Shown here piece by piece: positions 7,819 to 17,422 of a stretch of 64,000 nt of DNA (its first letter is position 1; each line of letters starts with the position of its first letter). Origin of the DNA: CAVPHV01 sp963821095 (GTDB lineage Bacteria; Actinomycetota; Acidimicrobiia; Spongiisociales; UBA5794); the NCBI GenBank assembly GCA_963821095.1, contig CAWGCJ010000004.1, positions 1 to 64,000 on the forward strand. Direction: 5' to 3'. Made by a program: the position numbers and the translations under genes. The notes beneath the pieces were generated by a model. It saw only the letters and a program-made list of their open reading frames with translations, ran no database searches and was not told the DNA's origin.

Positions 7819-10159
7819 ATGGCGCAAGACCCAGACAAGATTGGTCGCGAGGTACTGCCGATTCCGGACATCCCGGTGAAAGGGCAAGATGGCGCTCGAT
7901 GCTCGCAATGCCGAGTTCCCGCCGATCAACCCTTTGCGCCCGCCCAAGGGCGCCCCGAATGTCGTGCTGGTGCTGCTCGACGATATGGGCTTTGGGGCCC
8001 CGAGCGTGACGGGTGGCCCGTGCTATATGCCCGCACTGCAGCAGGTTGCCGATGATGGCTTGCTCTACAACCGCTTCCATACGACGGCGCTGTGCTCGCC
8101 CACTCGAGTCGCGCTGCTGACCGGCCGCAACCATCACTCGGCCGGAATCGGCTCGGTGGCTGAAGTGGCTACCGGTGCTCCGGGCAACGACAGCGTACGA
8201 CCCGACACGGTAGCCACCATCGCCGAGATGCTGCGGCTCAACGGCTACAGCACCGGGTGTGTTGGCAAGGCCCACCAGACACCGACGTGGGAAGTCAGCA
8301 TGTCGGGTCCATTCGACCGCTGGCCGACCGGCGAGGGCTTCGAGAAGTTCTACGGCTTTGTTGGTGGCGAGACCAACCAGTGGTCGCCGACCCTGTTCAA
8401 CGGTACGGCACCGATCGAGCCGCCGAAGACGGCCGAAGAGGGCTATCACTTCTCCGAGGACATCACCGACAAGGTGATTGCGTGGATGAAGGGCCTCAAC
8501 GTGATGACGCCCGACAAGCCCTTCTTTGCCTACGTGTCCTACGGCGCAACGCATGCGCCGCACCACGTTGCTCCGGAGTGGATCGAGAAGTACAAGGGCA
8601 AGTTCGACAAGGGCTGGGATGCGGAGCGCGAAGAGACTTTGGCCAACATGAAGGCAAAGGGTCTTGTGCCTGAGGACACCGAACTGACCGGGCGCCCCGA
8701 GGGCGTCGTTGCGTGGGACGAACTCGAACGACACCGAGAAGAAGGTCTACACCCGACTGATGGAGGCCTATGCGGGCTTCGCCGAGCACACCGATGTACA
8801 GATGCAGCGGATGGTCGACGCCCTCAAGGAGATCGACAAGTACGAAGACACCCTGTTTATCTACATCGCCGGCGACAATGGTGCCAGCGCTGAAGGTGGT
8901 CTTGACGGCACCTTCAACGAGCTGATGGCGCTCAACGGGATCCCGCAGGAACTCGAGGACATCCTGCCCAAGCTGGATGAGGTCGGCGGGCCGCTGGCCT
9001 TCAACCACTACCGGTGGGGTGGGCGCATGCGATGAACACGCCGTTCCAGTGGACCAAGCAGGTGGCCTCACACTACGGCGGGACCCGGAATGCGATGGCG
9101 ATGAGCTGGCCGAACGGGATTGCCGCTCGTGGTGAAGTCCGCCAGCAGTGGCACCACGTCATCGACATTGTGCCGACCATCTTGGAGGCAGCCGGGCTGC
9201 CCGAGCCGGTACTTGGTCAACGGTGCGGCGCAGAAGCCAATCGAGGGTGTGAGCATGAACTACACATGGACCGACGCCGAGGCTGACAGCACGCACACGA
9301 CGCAGTACTTCGAGATCTTTGCGAATCGTGGCATCTATCAGGATGGCTGGACGGCGGTGACGCATCACAGCACGCCTTGGATGAACGGGGAGTTGCCATC
9401 GCTCGACGCTGACGATTGGGAGCTATACGACACGAACAAGGATTGGAGTCAAGCGCACGATCTCTAGCAAGGAGATGCCCGAGAAGCTTCGGGAGATGCA
9501 GTACCTGTTCATGATCGAGGCGGCCAAGTACGGCGTATTCCCGTTGGACGATCGTCGCTACGAGCGCTTCAATCCGGCGCGGGCCGGTCGACCCGACCTG
9601 CCGGCCGGCCGCACGACGATGACGTTCTACCCGGGGATGGACACCCTGATGGAGAACACGGTGCTGAACACGAAGAACCGGTCGCACAGTGTCACCGCCG
9701 AGTGCAGGGTGACCGCCGGCAAGACCGACGGCGTGCTGATCGCCCAAGGTGGCCGGTTTCGCGGGCTGGGCTCTGTACATCATTGATGGCAAGGCCAAGT
9801 ACTGCCACAACTGGTTCGACGTCGAGTACGGCTACGTGGAGGCGACCGAAGCCGGTCCCGGAGGGGAAGATGGTCAATGTCCGCTTCCACTTCGACTACG
9901 ACGGTGGATTCGGGGCCGGAGGCACCGGGCGCATCTACTACGACGATGAGCTCGTAGGCGAAGGCCGTATCGAAAAGACGCGTTCCAATGTCTTCTCGGC
10001 AGACGAGACGCTCGACATCGGGTCGTGACCTGGCGCTGCCGGTGACGGACGACTATCCCGTTGGTGCCGCCAACGCGTTCCAGGGCGAAGTTGGCATGGG
10101 TGCGGATCGACCTCGAGGATCAGGATGTGATCCACGAGGTGCCGGACGACCTGAAGTAG
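7819..10159 (+). pseudogene. Arylsulfatase (formylglycine-dependent), about nine frameshifts
   Basis: Spliced across frames this is a sulfatase of about 775 residues that hydrolyses sulfate esters. The metal site NVVLVLLDDMGFG and the catalytic motif CSPTR, whose cysteine codon is at 8093, are intact; that Cys is normally converted to formylglycine. Later blocks include GWAHAMNTPFQWTKQ and an ALYIIDGKAKY beta-sandwich. Start 7819 follows GAGGAGGAACG. Breaks lie near 7885, 8735, 9030, 9215, 9465, 9765, 9865, 10025 and 10105. Most are single bases in G, C or T runs, and each repair restores the family consensus. No export signal is seen. A strong terminator follows at 10202. Confidence 0.8.
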
Positions 10160-10201
10160 ATGAAGATCATGGCACAGCAGTAAGCAACGCAGATGAGCTG
10201 A

Positions 10202-10232
10202 AGTGGGCGGCCCGGTGTGGGGGCCGCCCACT
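10202..10232. terminator. Intrinsic terminator hairpin after the sulfatase
   Basis: AGTGGGCGGCCC (10202-10213) pairs perfectly with GGGCCGCCCACT (10221-10232) across a 7-base loop. A T-rich GTTCGTTT follows. It sits between the plus-strand sulfatase and the convergent DUF202 gene and may serve both. Confidence 0.75.
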
Positions 10233-10308
10233 GTTCGTTTGGAGAGGCGCTCGCGATGGCGCGGCCAATGCGCTCATCGTCTCGCGGGGAGGCGGCGTCG
10301 GGATGCGC

Positions 10309-10716
10309 CTACTTGAAGGCGCCAACGACGAAGAGGACGACGACGACGGTAATGGCCGCTTCGAGAACCCAAGTCAGCACAGTCATGGTGCGGGCCGGCA
10401 TGATGGCGAGTCGTTGCCCGTCCTCACGCTTGATGTGCTTTGCGATTCCCCGATAGCGGCTCAAACCGTGCAGAACGAGGAAGTAGCCGACGATGAGGAA
10501 CGCCGCGGCAAGGGGAGCCTGAACCCATGACGGCCAGTCTTCACCGAGCAGCGAGATGATGACCCCGCCCCCGGCGGCAATGGCGAGCCCGGTGCGGAGC
10601 ACGGCAAAAAGGGTGCGCTCGGCGGCGAGGTAGGTTCGTTGTTCGGCGAGTTCCGATGCGGACAGCGTCGAACCGCCCTCCGTCTGGTGCTTGCCCGCGT
10701 CGGACGTACTAGTCAA
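10309..10716 (-). CDS. DUF202 (YidH-like) small membrane protein
   Basis: A 135-residue protein with a polar N-terminus, the DUF202 signature LAEQRTYLAAERTLFAVLRT, and three predicted membrane helices (about residues 40-60, 67-87 and 110-132). Homologs are of unknown function. Its start overlaps the end of the DUF1622 gene by 8 nt, so the two are one transcription unit. The end converges on the sulfatase terminator. Confidence 0.75.
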   Translation of the reverse strand: MTSTSDAGKHQTEGGSTLSASELAEQRTYLAAERTLFAVLRTGLAIAAGGGVIISLLGEDWPSWVQAPLAAAFLIVGYFLVLHGLSRYRGIAKHIKREDGQRLAIMPARTMTVLTWVLEAAITVVVVLFVVGAFK

Positions 10717-11101
10717 CGGCGTCCTTTGGCTGCTTTGGTTGCCATGGCCATCGACCGCTGACTTCGAGAATCAGGCTCCAGCTGAGGAAGGTTCGGATTA
10801 GGACAAGGAGGCCGAGTGACACGATGTTCTCGATCGTCGGCTCAACCGTGACCGTCTTGATGACGTCTGCCGCAATCAGCAGGTCGAGGCCCATAAGCAG
10901 ACCTCCGGCGATCACGCGCTTGAACAAACGGACTGCGTTCGCCCGCTCAGAGCGCACGAGGGCAGCGAGGCCGACTCCGAATGCGATGAGCACTGATCCC
11001 GCGATGACGATGATGGCCGCGATTTCGATCCATTCGGCAACCAGCTTGGCGAACTCAAGTTCGCCGATGGCGAAGGCAAGAACCGTCATTCCAAGTGACA
11101 T
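10709..11101 (-). CDS. DUF1622 membrane protein
   Basis: A 130-residue protein with three hydrophobic segments. The block GLDLLIAADVIKTVTVEPT followed by LGLLVLIRTFLSWSL is characteristic of DUF1622 proteins of unknown function. It is the first gene of a two-gene unit with DUF202. The ATG at 11101 is about 70 bases downstream of the end of the second LuxR regulator, which reads in the same direction. Confidence 0.75.
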   Translation of the reverse strand: MSLGMTVLAFAIGELEFAKLVAEWIEIAAIIVIAGSVLIAFGVGLAALVRSERANAVRLFKRVIAGGLLMGLDLLIAADVIKTVTVEPTIENIVSLGLLVLIRTFLSWSLILEVSGRWPWQPKQPKDAVD

Positions 11102-11168
11102 AGGTAGTTGTTTACCACATCACAGCGATGCCTCAGCACCCAGATCGGGTATTTGCCACCGGCCCGCT

Positions 11169-13856
11169 CTAGGGGACGAGTCCGAGGGCGGTGGCGTTGG
11201 TGACGGCTTGGTTGCGGGTGTCGGCGTTGAGTTTGCGGTAGATGTTCTTGTTGTAGGACTTGACGGTGTTGGTGGAGACGTAGAGCTGTTCGGCGATTTC
11301 TCGGTAGGTGAGGTGGCTGGGGAGGAGGCGGAGGACTTCGAGTTCGCGTTCGGTGAGTGGTTCGGTGAGTTGTGCCATGGCGGCGGGGTCGATGGTTGTT
11401 GTGGCGGTTGAGGGTATGGGGTTGAGGCGGTGGCCGGTCATGGCGGCGGCGTTATCGAGGAGGATGCCGAGGGTGGGGTAGTCGTCGAGGAAGGTTTGGC
11501 GGTGGCCGGTGTGGGTGGCGGTGGTCATTGCTTCGGTGAGGTGTTCCAGGGCGGCGTCTTCGTCGCCGTGGCGTAGTGCGGCGAGGGCGCGGAGTTTGTG
11601 GAGTTCGATCTGGTGGGCTGGGGTGACGTCGACGCCGTCGGGTGGGGCATCGAAGAGGGGGGTGGGGTCGTCGCCTGTGGCGATGGCGAGGCGGGTGAGG
11701 GTGAGGTGTTCGGTCATGGTGGTGGCGCCGGTTTTGATGCGGGTTGGCCAGTCGGGGAGGGCGTTTTCGGCGCCGGGGAGGTTGCCGTTGAGCAGGGCGA
11801 GGCGGGCGCGTTCGTAGGCGACGAGGTCGGCGAAGTGGCCGGTGATGGGCCGTCCAGTGGGGGAGAGGCGAGCGGTCTCGAGTGTGGCAGCTGCCGAGCT
11901 GCGGTCACCTCGAGCATGGTGGATGCGGGCCAGCAGCGTGTGGGCGAACACGTACGCGGGGACCTCACCGTAGTGTTCGAGGCGTTCGAGTACCGAGGTG
12001 ATCAGGGTGTGGGCGGTGTCGAGGTCGCCTCGTTCGTAGATGGCCCACGCCAACGGCACCGCGGCGACTGCAGCCTGAGGCTGATCGGCGAGGCCGTTGC
12101 TCCGCATCACCTCAACCCCGCGGTCGGCCAACACCTCAGCCTCAGCCAAACGACCCTCCCCAATCTTGAGGAACGCTTGGAAGGCAAGCGCATGAGCTTG
12201 GTTGCCGAGAATCGGGTTGAGGGGTGAGAAGCTGTAGTCCATCCACGGCTCCAGCAGTCGGGCTCCTTCCGTGAACCGTCCGAGGTAGATCAGCATCTCA
12301 CCGGCCGCTCCCTCGATCCACCCGCTCTCGCTCGGCTGGTCCCCTTGGGCCGCCAGCGCGGTGGTCGCCAGATTGGTGTCGCCGTGGCGGTGAGCGATGG
12401 TGGCGTCGATCCCGCCGAGCATTTCGACAGGGTTTTCGCGAAATGCGTAGGGAACCTGGGCCCATTGGTCGGCGAGGTTGGTGTGGTCGGCTGGGGTCAT
12501 AGTGGTGATCGCGGTGTGGGCCCGGTCGAGGACGTCGTCGATCTCGGTGCCGGGGGCGTTGCTGAACAGGGCGGGGAAGCACCATGCAGCCAAAGCGGTG
12601 GCGCTGAGGGGGTCGCCGGTGGCGTCGAGTTCCCGGAACAGGGTGCACATCGTTTCGGATTGTTTAGCGATCAGCATGGGGGTGGAGTAATCGATGAGCC
12701 ACCGGCCGGCGAGGTCGGTGTCGCCCGCCGCGATGGCGTGCCGCACTGCAGCGACGGTGTCTCCTGCGTCGTGGAGCCACATGGCAGCACGACGGTGCAA
12801 CTCGGCCTCGCGTTTGGGCGTGGCGCGATGCAACATGACCCGCAGCGCATCGCGGAATAGCTCGTGGTAGCGGTACCAGTCCCCATCCGTGCCGGAGCGA
12901 TTGGTGAACATCCCCGCCCGCGCCAACCGATCCAACACCGCAGCGGCGTCGTCGCGTTCCGAAACCACCGCGCACAATGGGCCGGTCAAGTCGCTCAGGA
13001 TCGACGTGTCCAACAAGAACGCCCGGTCGGCTGCGGTGAGGTTGTCGAGGGCTTCCTCGATCAGGTAATCGCCTACCGCTTCATAGGCGCCCAACATGGT
13101 CCCCACCCCCGGCAACGAGGCGGCCACTCGGCCTGCATCGTTCGCTGCGGCTGCGGCTGTGGCCGCGAGGCGGATCCCCGCTATCCAACCCATCGTCTTG
13201 TGCTGAAGCTCAGCCACCAACTCGTCATCGAGCTCCAGGCCCAACGACCCACTCACCACGGCTTGGCTCTCCTCCAGCGAGCAGCGCAGATCCGACGTGC
13301 GGATCTCAACCAAATCACCCGCCAAACGCCACTTCGCCAACGGCAATCCCGGGTCATGGCGACCAATCAGCACCACGTGGGTGGACTCCGGGAGCAACCC
13401 CAGAAGCTGACCCAACGAAGCTGTTGCCTCGGCACTGTCCAGAACGTGGGTGTCGTCGAGAACCAGAATGAACTCTCCGCCAACCCCAGCCAGGCCCGCG
13501 GCCAGCGCATCAACCACCACCGGCAAACCAGCACCGGTCTTATCGAACAACCGCAACGCCTCCGCCGCAGCCTTGGAGAACTCCGACTGAGCCACCGCTT
13601 CGAGAATGTGGCGCCACAACCGCATCGGGTCGTTGTCGTACCGATCAACCGACACCCACGCCTGGGCCACCTCAGAGTGACCATCAAGCCAGTCCGCCAC
13701 CAACCACGTTTTGCCAAACCCTGCCGGAGCCGTCACTAGCACCACCGGATGCACCAGCCCCGCATCCAACTGCAATCGCAGCCCATCACGCGCGATCGCA
13801 TCTGCCGACACTCGCGGCCTCCGCACCTTTGTGCCTACCACCGCATTTGTTGTCAC
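11169..13856 (-). CDS. LAL-type (MalT-like) LuxR transcriptional regulator, copy 2
   Basis: A protein of about 895 residues, paralogous to the 1799-4471 regulator along its whole length. The P-loop APAGFGKT, the Walker B-like FILVLDDTHVL, a TPR-like middle and a C-terminal HTH (LTERELEVLRLLPSHLTYRE, then STNTVKSYNKNIYRKL) are all present. The GTG at 13856 aligns with the start of copy 1; a TTG at 13862 is an alternative, with G-rich sequence upstream. Its neighbours are the DUF1622/DUF202 pair downstream and, divergently, the 14099 gene and AI-2E transporter. These are plausible targets, by position only. Confidence 0.85.
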   Translation of the reverse strand: MTTNAVVGTKVRRPRVSADAIARDGLRLQLDAGLVHPVVLVTAPAGFGKTWLVADWLDGHSEVAQAWVSVDRYDNDPMRLWRHILEAVAQSEFSKAAAEALRLFDKTGAGLPVVVDALAAGLAGVGGEFILVLDDTHVLDSAEATASLGQLLGLLPESTHVVLIGRHDPGLPLAKWRLAGDLVEIRTSDLRCSLEESQAVVSGSLGLELDDELVAELQHKTMGWIAGIRLAATAAAAANDAGRVAASLPGVGTMLGAYEAVGDYLIEEALDNLTAADRAFLLDTSILSDLTGPLCAVVSERDDAAAVLDRLARAGMFTNRSGTDGDWYRYHELFRDALRVMLHRATPKREAELHRRAAMWLHDAGDTVAAVRHAIAAGDTDLAGRWLIDYSTPMLIAKQSETMCTLFRELDATGDPLSATALAAWCFPALFSNAPGTEIDDVLDRAHTAITTMTPADHTNLADQWAQVPYAFRENPVEMLGGIDATIAHRHGDTNLATTALAAQGDQPSESGWIEGAAGEMLIYLGRFTEGARLLEPWMDYSFSPLNPILGNQAHALAFQAFLKIGEGRLAEAEVLADRGVEVMRSNGLADQPQAAVAAVPLAWAIYERGDLDTAHTLITSVLERLEHYGEVPAYVFAHTLLARIHHARGDRSSAAATLETARLSPTGRPITGHFADLVAYERARLALLNGNLPGAENALPDWPTRIKTGATTMTEHLTLTRLAIATGDDPTPLFDAPPDGVDVTPAHQIELHKLRALAALRHGDEDAALEHLTEAMTTATHTGHRQTFLDDYPTLGILLDNAAAMTGHRLNPIPSTATTTIDPAAMAQLTEPLTERELEVLRLLPSHLTYREIAEQLYVSTNTVKSYNKNIYRKLNADTRNQAVTNATALGLVP

Positions 13857-14098
13857 GGCCAAACCCCCCGCGGGTCGCAGTCGGCGTGTGTGGGCGCAAC
13901 GTTACTCCGGTCGGGCGCCCAGCATCATTCCTGATTGCGTGCCCGGATGAGGGCCGAGTCGTAGACATACCCGTTGTGGGTGAGGCGGCGATGTCTGAGA
14001 TCGGGTATCTCTAGTGGCGGCGACCTCGCAGGGCGAGCCACAGGTGCTGGGAAATCACACTGATATGGACAGAAGGCGCCGGGAGGTGACGTGACGCG

Positions 14099-14644
14099 AT
14101 GAGTGATGGAGAGACTTTCGTGTTGGTTGTCGGGGTGTACCCCGACTTGGTGCCTGCTCGGCGGGATTTTCAAGCTGTGCGTGACCTCTACTACGAGACC
14201 AATTCGATGGACGCCTTCGATATTGCTGTGGTTGGCAAACAAGACACCGGGAAGATCAAGATCTTCAGGAAGTACGAACAGCCGACGGAGTACGGCGAAC
14301 TGTTGGGTCCGGGATGGGGTCTCGCCACCGGTCTGGCGGTTGCCCTCTATCCCGGTGCTCCGTTCGGCTCAGGCTTCCTCACCGGCGACGCACCGGCCGT
14401 CGTCGGGATCAATGCGATCGCGGCCCATGTGGCAAGGGTGCTCAGCCGAGACGACCTGCGTGAGATTGGCGAACTGCTCGACCCGGCGCCGGCGGGGTTG
14501 ATCGTGGCGGCGGAGACCGGCGTCGGGACCGACGTTCGGCAGGTGATGGCTGAAGCGGAGCAGGTGCGACCGTGGGAGATCGATCTCGACCGGGAGGGCC
14601 TCAACCACGACATTCGAGACGCGTATCGACAGGCGACGGCATAG
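14099..14644 (+). CDS. DUF1269/DUF6325-like protein
   Basis: A 181-residue protein. The N-terminal half has an alternating fold like that of DUF1269 proteins (VLVVGVYPDLVPARRDF, a central DAFDIAVVGK strand, then KIKIFRKYEQP). A Gly/Ala-rich segment of about 20 residues (LGPGWGLATGLAVALYPGAP) could dip into the membrane. The C-terminus is acidic. GGGAGGTG precedes the ATG at 9 nt. It is followed after 58 bases by the AI-2E transporter and probably shares its operon. Function is unknown; the family call is moderate. Confidence 0.55.
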   Translation: MSDGETFVLVVGVYPDLVPARRDFQAVRDLYYETNSMDAFDIAVVGKQDTGKIKIFRKYEQPTEYGELLGPGWGLATGLAVALYPGAPFGSGFLTGDAPAVVGINAIAAHVARVLSRDDLREIGELLDPAPAGLIVAAETGVGTDVRQVMAEAEQVRPWEIDLDREGLNHDIRDAYRQATA

Positions 14645-14702
14645 GAGACCCGGGTTTGGCTAGCGCACCCTTGTCGGCGATCAGAACACTGGAGGTGTTC
14701 AC

Positions 14703-15950
14703 ATGACAACCAAAGACGGCGACGCCATCGCCAGCATGGCGGGCGGGGCCGAGGTACCGGCAAGTGTCGCCGAGGCGGCAGCCCAGCAGGCGGAACAGGC
14801 CGGACAGAGCCCCAAGCCGCATTGGGTCGACAGATTTGTGTGGTCTTCGCTGTGGAAGGTCGTCGCCGTCGGTCTCGCCGTCACGGTGCTCATGGTTGTG
14901 GCGTTTCGGGCCCAGCATCTACTTCGGCTGCTGGCACTGTCGGTGTTCTTCGCCCTTGCGATTGTTCCGGCCGTCAATTACATGCACAAGCGCTGGGGAT
15001 GGAAACGAGGTGCCGCGGTCGGCGTCATCTATGCGGGGCTGATCCTCTTTGTCATCCTCATGGTTCTGGTGTTGATTCCCGGGATCATCGAATTCGCCAA
15101 CGAAATTGGTGAACAGGGCGACGATTGGGCGGCTGAGCTGAACACCTTCACCGAGGACAACTTTGGCGTGACCGCCATCGAACAATCGACCGCCGACACC
15201 GCCGCCGGAGCAACCGATGACGCGCTCGGAGGATGGGCCGACAAGGTGCTCGGACTCGCCTCGGAGGGGATCGGGCTCGTCTTTGACCTGGCCACGATCG
15301 CGCTGTTCACGTTCTACTTCGCTGCCGACTACAACCGGATCGAGCGGGCCATCATGTCCCGCATGCCACCCGATCGCCAGGAGGTCTATGGCTGGGTTTC
15401 GGACACGGCGCTGGAGCAGACCGGCGGCTACTTCTACTCCCGAATGCTGATCATGATCATCAACGGTGCACTGTTCTTCGTGGCCATGCTCTTGATCGGT
15501 ATGCCCATTCTGTTTGCGCTGCCGCTTTCGATCTTCGAGGCGTTTGTGTCCACGTTCATCCCCGCCGTCGGTACCTACATCGGGGCCGCCGTCCCCATCC
15601 TGGTGACGCTGGCCGTGCAGGGTCTCGTGGCCGCCATCATCCTCCTCGTGTGGACGATCGTCTATCAGCAGTTGGAGAACTACTGGCTGAGTCCGAAACT
15701 CAGTGCCCAGACGATGGAACTCAACGGCGGGGTCGCCTTTGGTGCCGCCTTGGCAGGTGGTGCCATCGCGGGACCGATGGGTGCCTTCGTATCGCTGCCG
15801 GTGGCAGCTCTGATCACTGCCGTCATCAGCAACCTCGGCAAAACCTACGATGTCGTCTACCAGTCCAAGTACGACACCGGCGACGACGCGGTTGCGGCCG
15901 ACTCGGATGATTCGTCCTCGGAGGCGGCATCCGCAGCAACAACGACGTAA
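14703..15950 (+). CDS. AI-2E family transporter (PerM/TqsA-like)
   Basis: A 415-residue membrane protein with about eight helices. The family arrangement is present: two N-terminal helices, a soluble helical segment (residues 125-185), then a conserved C-terminal bundle with FVSTFIPAVGTYIGAAVPIL and QQLENYWLSPKL. Relatives export autoinducer-2 or act as Na+/H+ antiporters; the substrate here is unknown. The C-terminal 25 residues are Asp/Ser/Ala-rich. GGAGGTG lies 6 nt before the ATG. A truncated copy of its tail is at 1627-1790. It is followed closely by a small potassium-channel gene. Confidence 0.85.
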   Translation: MTTKDGDAIASMAGGAEVPASVAEAAAQQAEQAGQSPKPHWVDRFVWSSLWKVVAVGLAVTVLMVVAFRAQHLLRLLALSVFFALAIVPAVNYMHKRWGWKRGAAVGVIYAGLILFVILMVLVLIPGIIEFANEIGEQGDDWAAELNTFTEDNFGVTAIEQSTADTAAGATDDALGGWADKVLGLASEGIGLVFDLATIALFTFYFAADYNRIERAIMSRMPPDRQEVYGWVSDTALEQTGGYFYSRMLIMIINGALFFVAMLLIGMPILFALPLSIFEAFVSTFIPAVGTYIGAAVPILVTLAVQGLVAAIILLVWTIVYQQLENYWLSPKLSAQTMELNGGVAFGAALAGGAIAGPMGAFVSLPVAALITAVISNLGKTYDVVYQSKYDTGDDAVAADSDDSSSEAASAATTT

Positions 15951-15963
15951 GGGGTAGCGCCGA

Positions 15964-16317
15964 ATGGCAGAGAGCAAGAAGGCAGACGACGAGAAGGAGT
16001 CTGGGTCCCAATCGGCCGTGCAAGAGTACTGGGAGGAGCACGCCAGCAGGATCATCGGCAGCATGGCGATCACCGTGTTCCTCGTCGGCACGGTGGTCTA
16101 TCGCTTTGCGGAGGACTGGAGTTGGGTCGACTCGTTCTACTTCAGCGCGGTGGCGCTCACCACGGTTGGATTTGGCGACCTCCATCCCACCACCGACGTC
16201 ACCAAGATCTTCACGATCTTCTACATCTTCAGTGGTGTCGCGCTCATCACGGCCGTCCTCAACCAATTGCTGAAGCGGATGGCCGGCCGCGCCGCTGAAC
16301 GGGCAGCCAATAAGTAA
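15964..16317 (+). CDS. Two-helix potassium channel pore protein
   Basis: A 117-residue protein with a charged N-terminus, an outer helix (about 36-55), a pore loop with the K+ selectivity filter TTVGFGD and an inner helix (about 84-103). This is the minimal 2TM K+ channel layout, which works as a tetramer. There is no cytoplasmic RCK or TrkA-N domain. It starts 13 bases after the AI-2E gene, with AAGGGG upstream, so the two are likely cotranscribed. Confidence 0.85.
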   Translation: MAESKKADDEKESGSQSAVQEYWEEHASRIIGSMAITVFLVGTVVYRFAEDWSWVDSFYFSAVALTTVGFGDLHPTTDVTKIFTIFYIFSGVALITAVLNQLLKRMAGRAAERAANK

Positions 16318-16442
16318 GGCGGTCGGCGACCCCTACGCCGGCTTGGGACGTACGGCCCTGCGAGAGTCCATCTGGTCGGCCATATGCTGGTCGTCTGAGT
16401 CGGCACGGGAGGTGCCGCCGATCGAAGGGGAGCGTGCGGAAA

Positions 16443-16893
16443 ATGGCGAACCTACGCAAGGTTGTGAAGACCGCTCTTGTCCTGATGTTGCTAGGGGCTC
16501 TCGTGGCCCCGGCCGCTGTCGCCAAGCAGCCCGACAAGCAGGTGCCGCTCAAAGGCGACTTTGTGGGTGTGCTCGCCGACTTCTCGGGGAACTTCTCACA
16601 TTTGGGGCGGTTCGAGGGCTTGGCCGACTTCGACCACATCCACGGCCACGTGGACGGCGGCGAACGGAGACACCGTCACCAACATGACGACGGACTTTGT
16701 GATCGACTTTGGCGATGAGGTTGCGCCCGGCGTGTTCAGCTACGAGCAGACCATCGTCATCACCGGCGGCACCGGCAGGTTCCGGGACGCGACTGGGGAG
16801 GCCCACATCACGGGCACCATCGACCCCGTCGGCTTTGTCTACGACGGTCACCTGATCGGGACGATTTCGCAGCCGGGGCCGAGACGTCGATAG
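16443..16893 (+). pseudogene. Secreted small beta-barrel-like protein, one frameshift
   Basis: The N-terminus MANLRKVVKTALVLMLLGAL ending in AAVA is a clear signal peptide. The mature part of about 125 residues continues in a second frame after an indel near 16657: HIHGHVD joins to AANGDTVTNM once one extra G is removed. The pattern YEQTIVITGGTGRFRDATGE with a following GTI..VGF resembles allene-oxide-cyclase/dirigent-like lipocalin barrels, but this is weak. The ATG 16443 is chosen over a GTG at 16434 because GGGGAG is too close to the latter. It is probably exported; function unknown. Confidence 0.55.
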
Positions 16894-16982
16894 GCAAGGC
16901 CGGGCGCTAGTACCTCTACATACTCTGCAGGTGGGGGGAGCAACCGCGATTCGGTGACTGGCACGACTGGCCCCTATACAAC

Positions 16983-17013
16983 ATAGTTCTTGAGTCGTAG
17001 ACTCAAGGACTAT
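16983..17013. promoter_or_regulatory. Inverted repeat overlapping the Rrf2 regulator start codon
   Basis: ATAGTTCTTGAGTC (16983-16996) and GACTCAAGGACTAT (17000-17013) form a near-perfect palindrome, 13 of 14 pairs matching, with a 3-base spacer. The right arm covers the first two bases of the regulator's ATG at 17012. There is no ribosome-binding site between repeat and start, so translation may be leaderless. The site is the obvious candidate for autoregulation of the regulator-nitrite reductase operon. Confidence 0.75.
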
Positions 17014-17422
17014 GAGATTACGTATCGAACGACGAACCGAACTGGCGTTGCGGGCCCTCGGCTTGCTCGAGGAGCGGGGGGACATGATGCGGGCGGCCGA
17101 TATGGCGCCCGAATTGGGAACGACTCCACAGTATCTGCCGCAAGTGCTGCGCCCGATGGTGCAGGCCGGATGGATCGTCAGTGAACCGGGGCCGACCGGC
17201 GGCTATCGACTTGCAGCAGACTTCGAGGCGCACTCGCTGCTCGACCTCATTGAATTGCTCGAAGGACCAACCGACACGCGGTCGTGCGTGTTCAAAGCCG
17301 GACTGTGCGAAGAGCAGAACCACTGCGCGATGCACATCCCCTGGGTAGAGGTCAGGACCGCTCTTATTGAGCGCCTCGCTCAGATTCCGCTATCGAACTC
17401 GTTGAGAGGACAAGGTATATGA
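17012..17422 (+). CDS. Rrf2-family (NsrR/IscR-like) Fe-S regulator
   Basis: A 136-residue protein. The N-terminal winged helix (ELALRALGLLEERGDMMRAA, then GTTPQYLPQVLRPMVQAGWI and GPTGGYRLA) is typical of Rrf2 proteins. Three cysteines with spacing C-x6-C-x5-C near residues 91-104, followed by a histidine three residues later, match the Fe-S ligand region of IscR/NsrR. Such proteins sense NO or iron-sulfur status. The stop overlaps the start of the copper nitrite reductase gene by ATGA, so an NsrR-like NO-responsive control of nitrite reduction is the natural reading. A palindrome sits on its own start codon. Confidence 0.85.
   Translation: MRLRIERRTELALRALGLLEERGDMMRAADMAPELGTTPQYLPQVLRPMVQAGWIVSEPGPTGGYRLAADFEAHSLLDLIELLEGPTDTRSCVFKAGLCEEQNHCAMHIPWVEVRTALIERLAQIPLSNSLRGQGI

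Noticed and set aside
14919..16091. 390-codon minus-strand open frame
   Set aside because: It lies opposite the well-supported AI-2E and K+ channel genes; the product is His/Gln/Arg-rich without motifs, typical of an antisense frame in GC-rich DNA.
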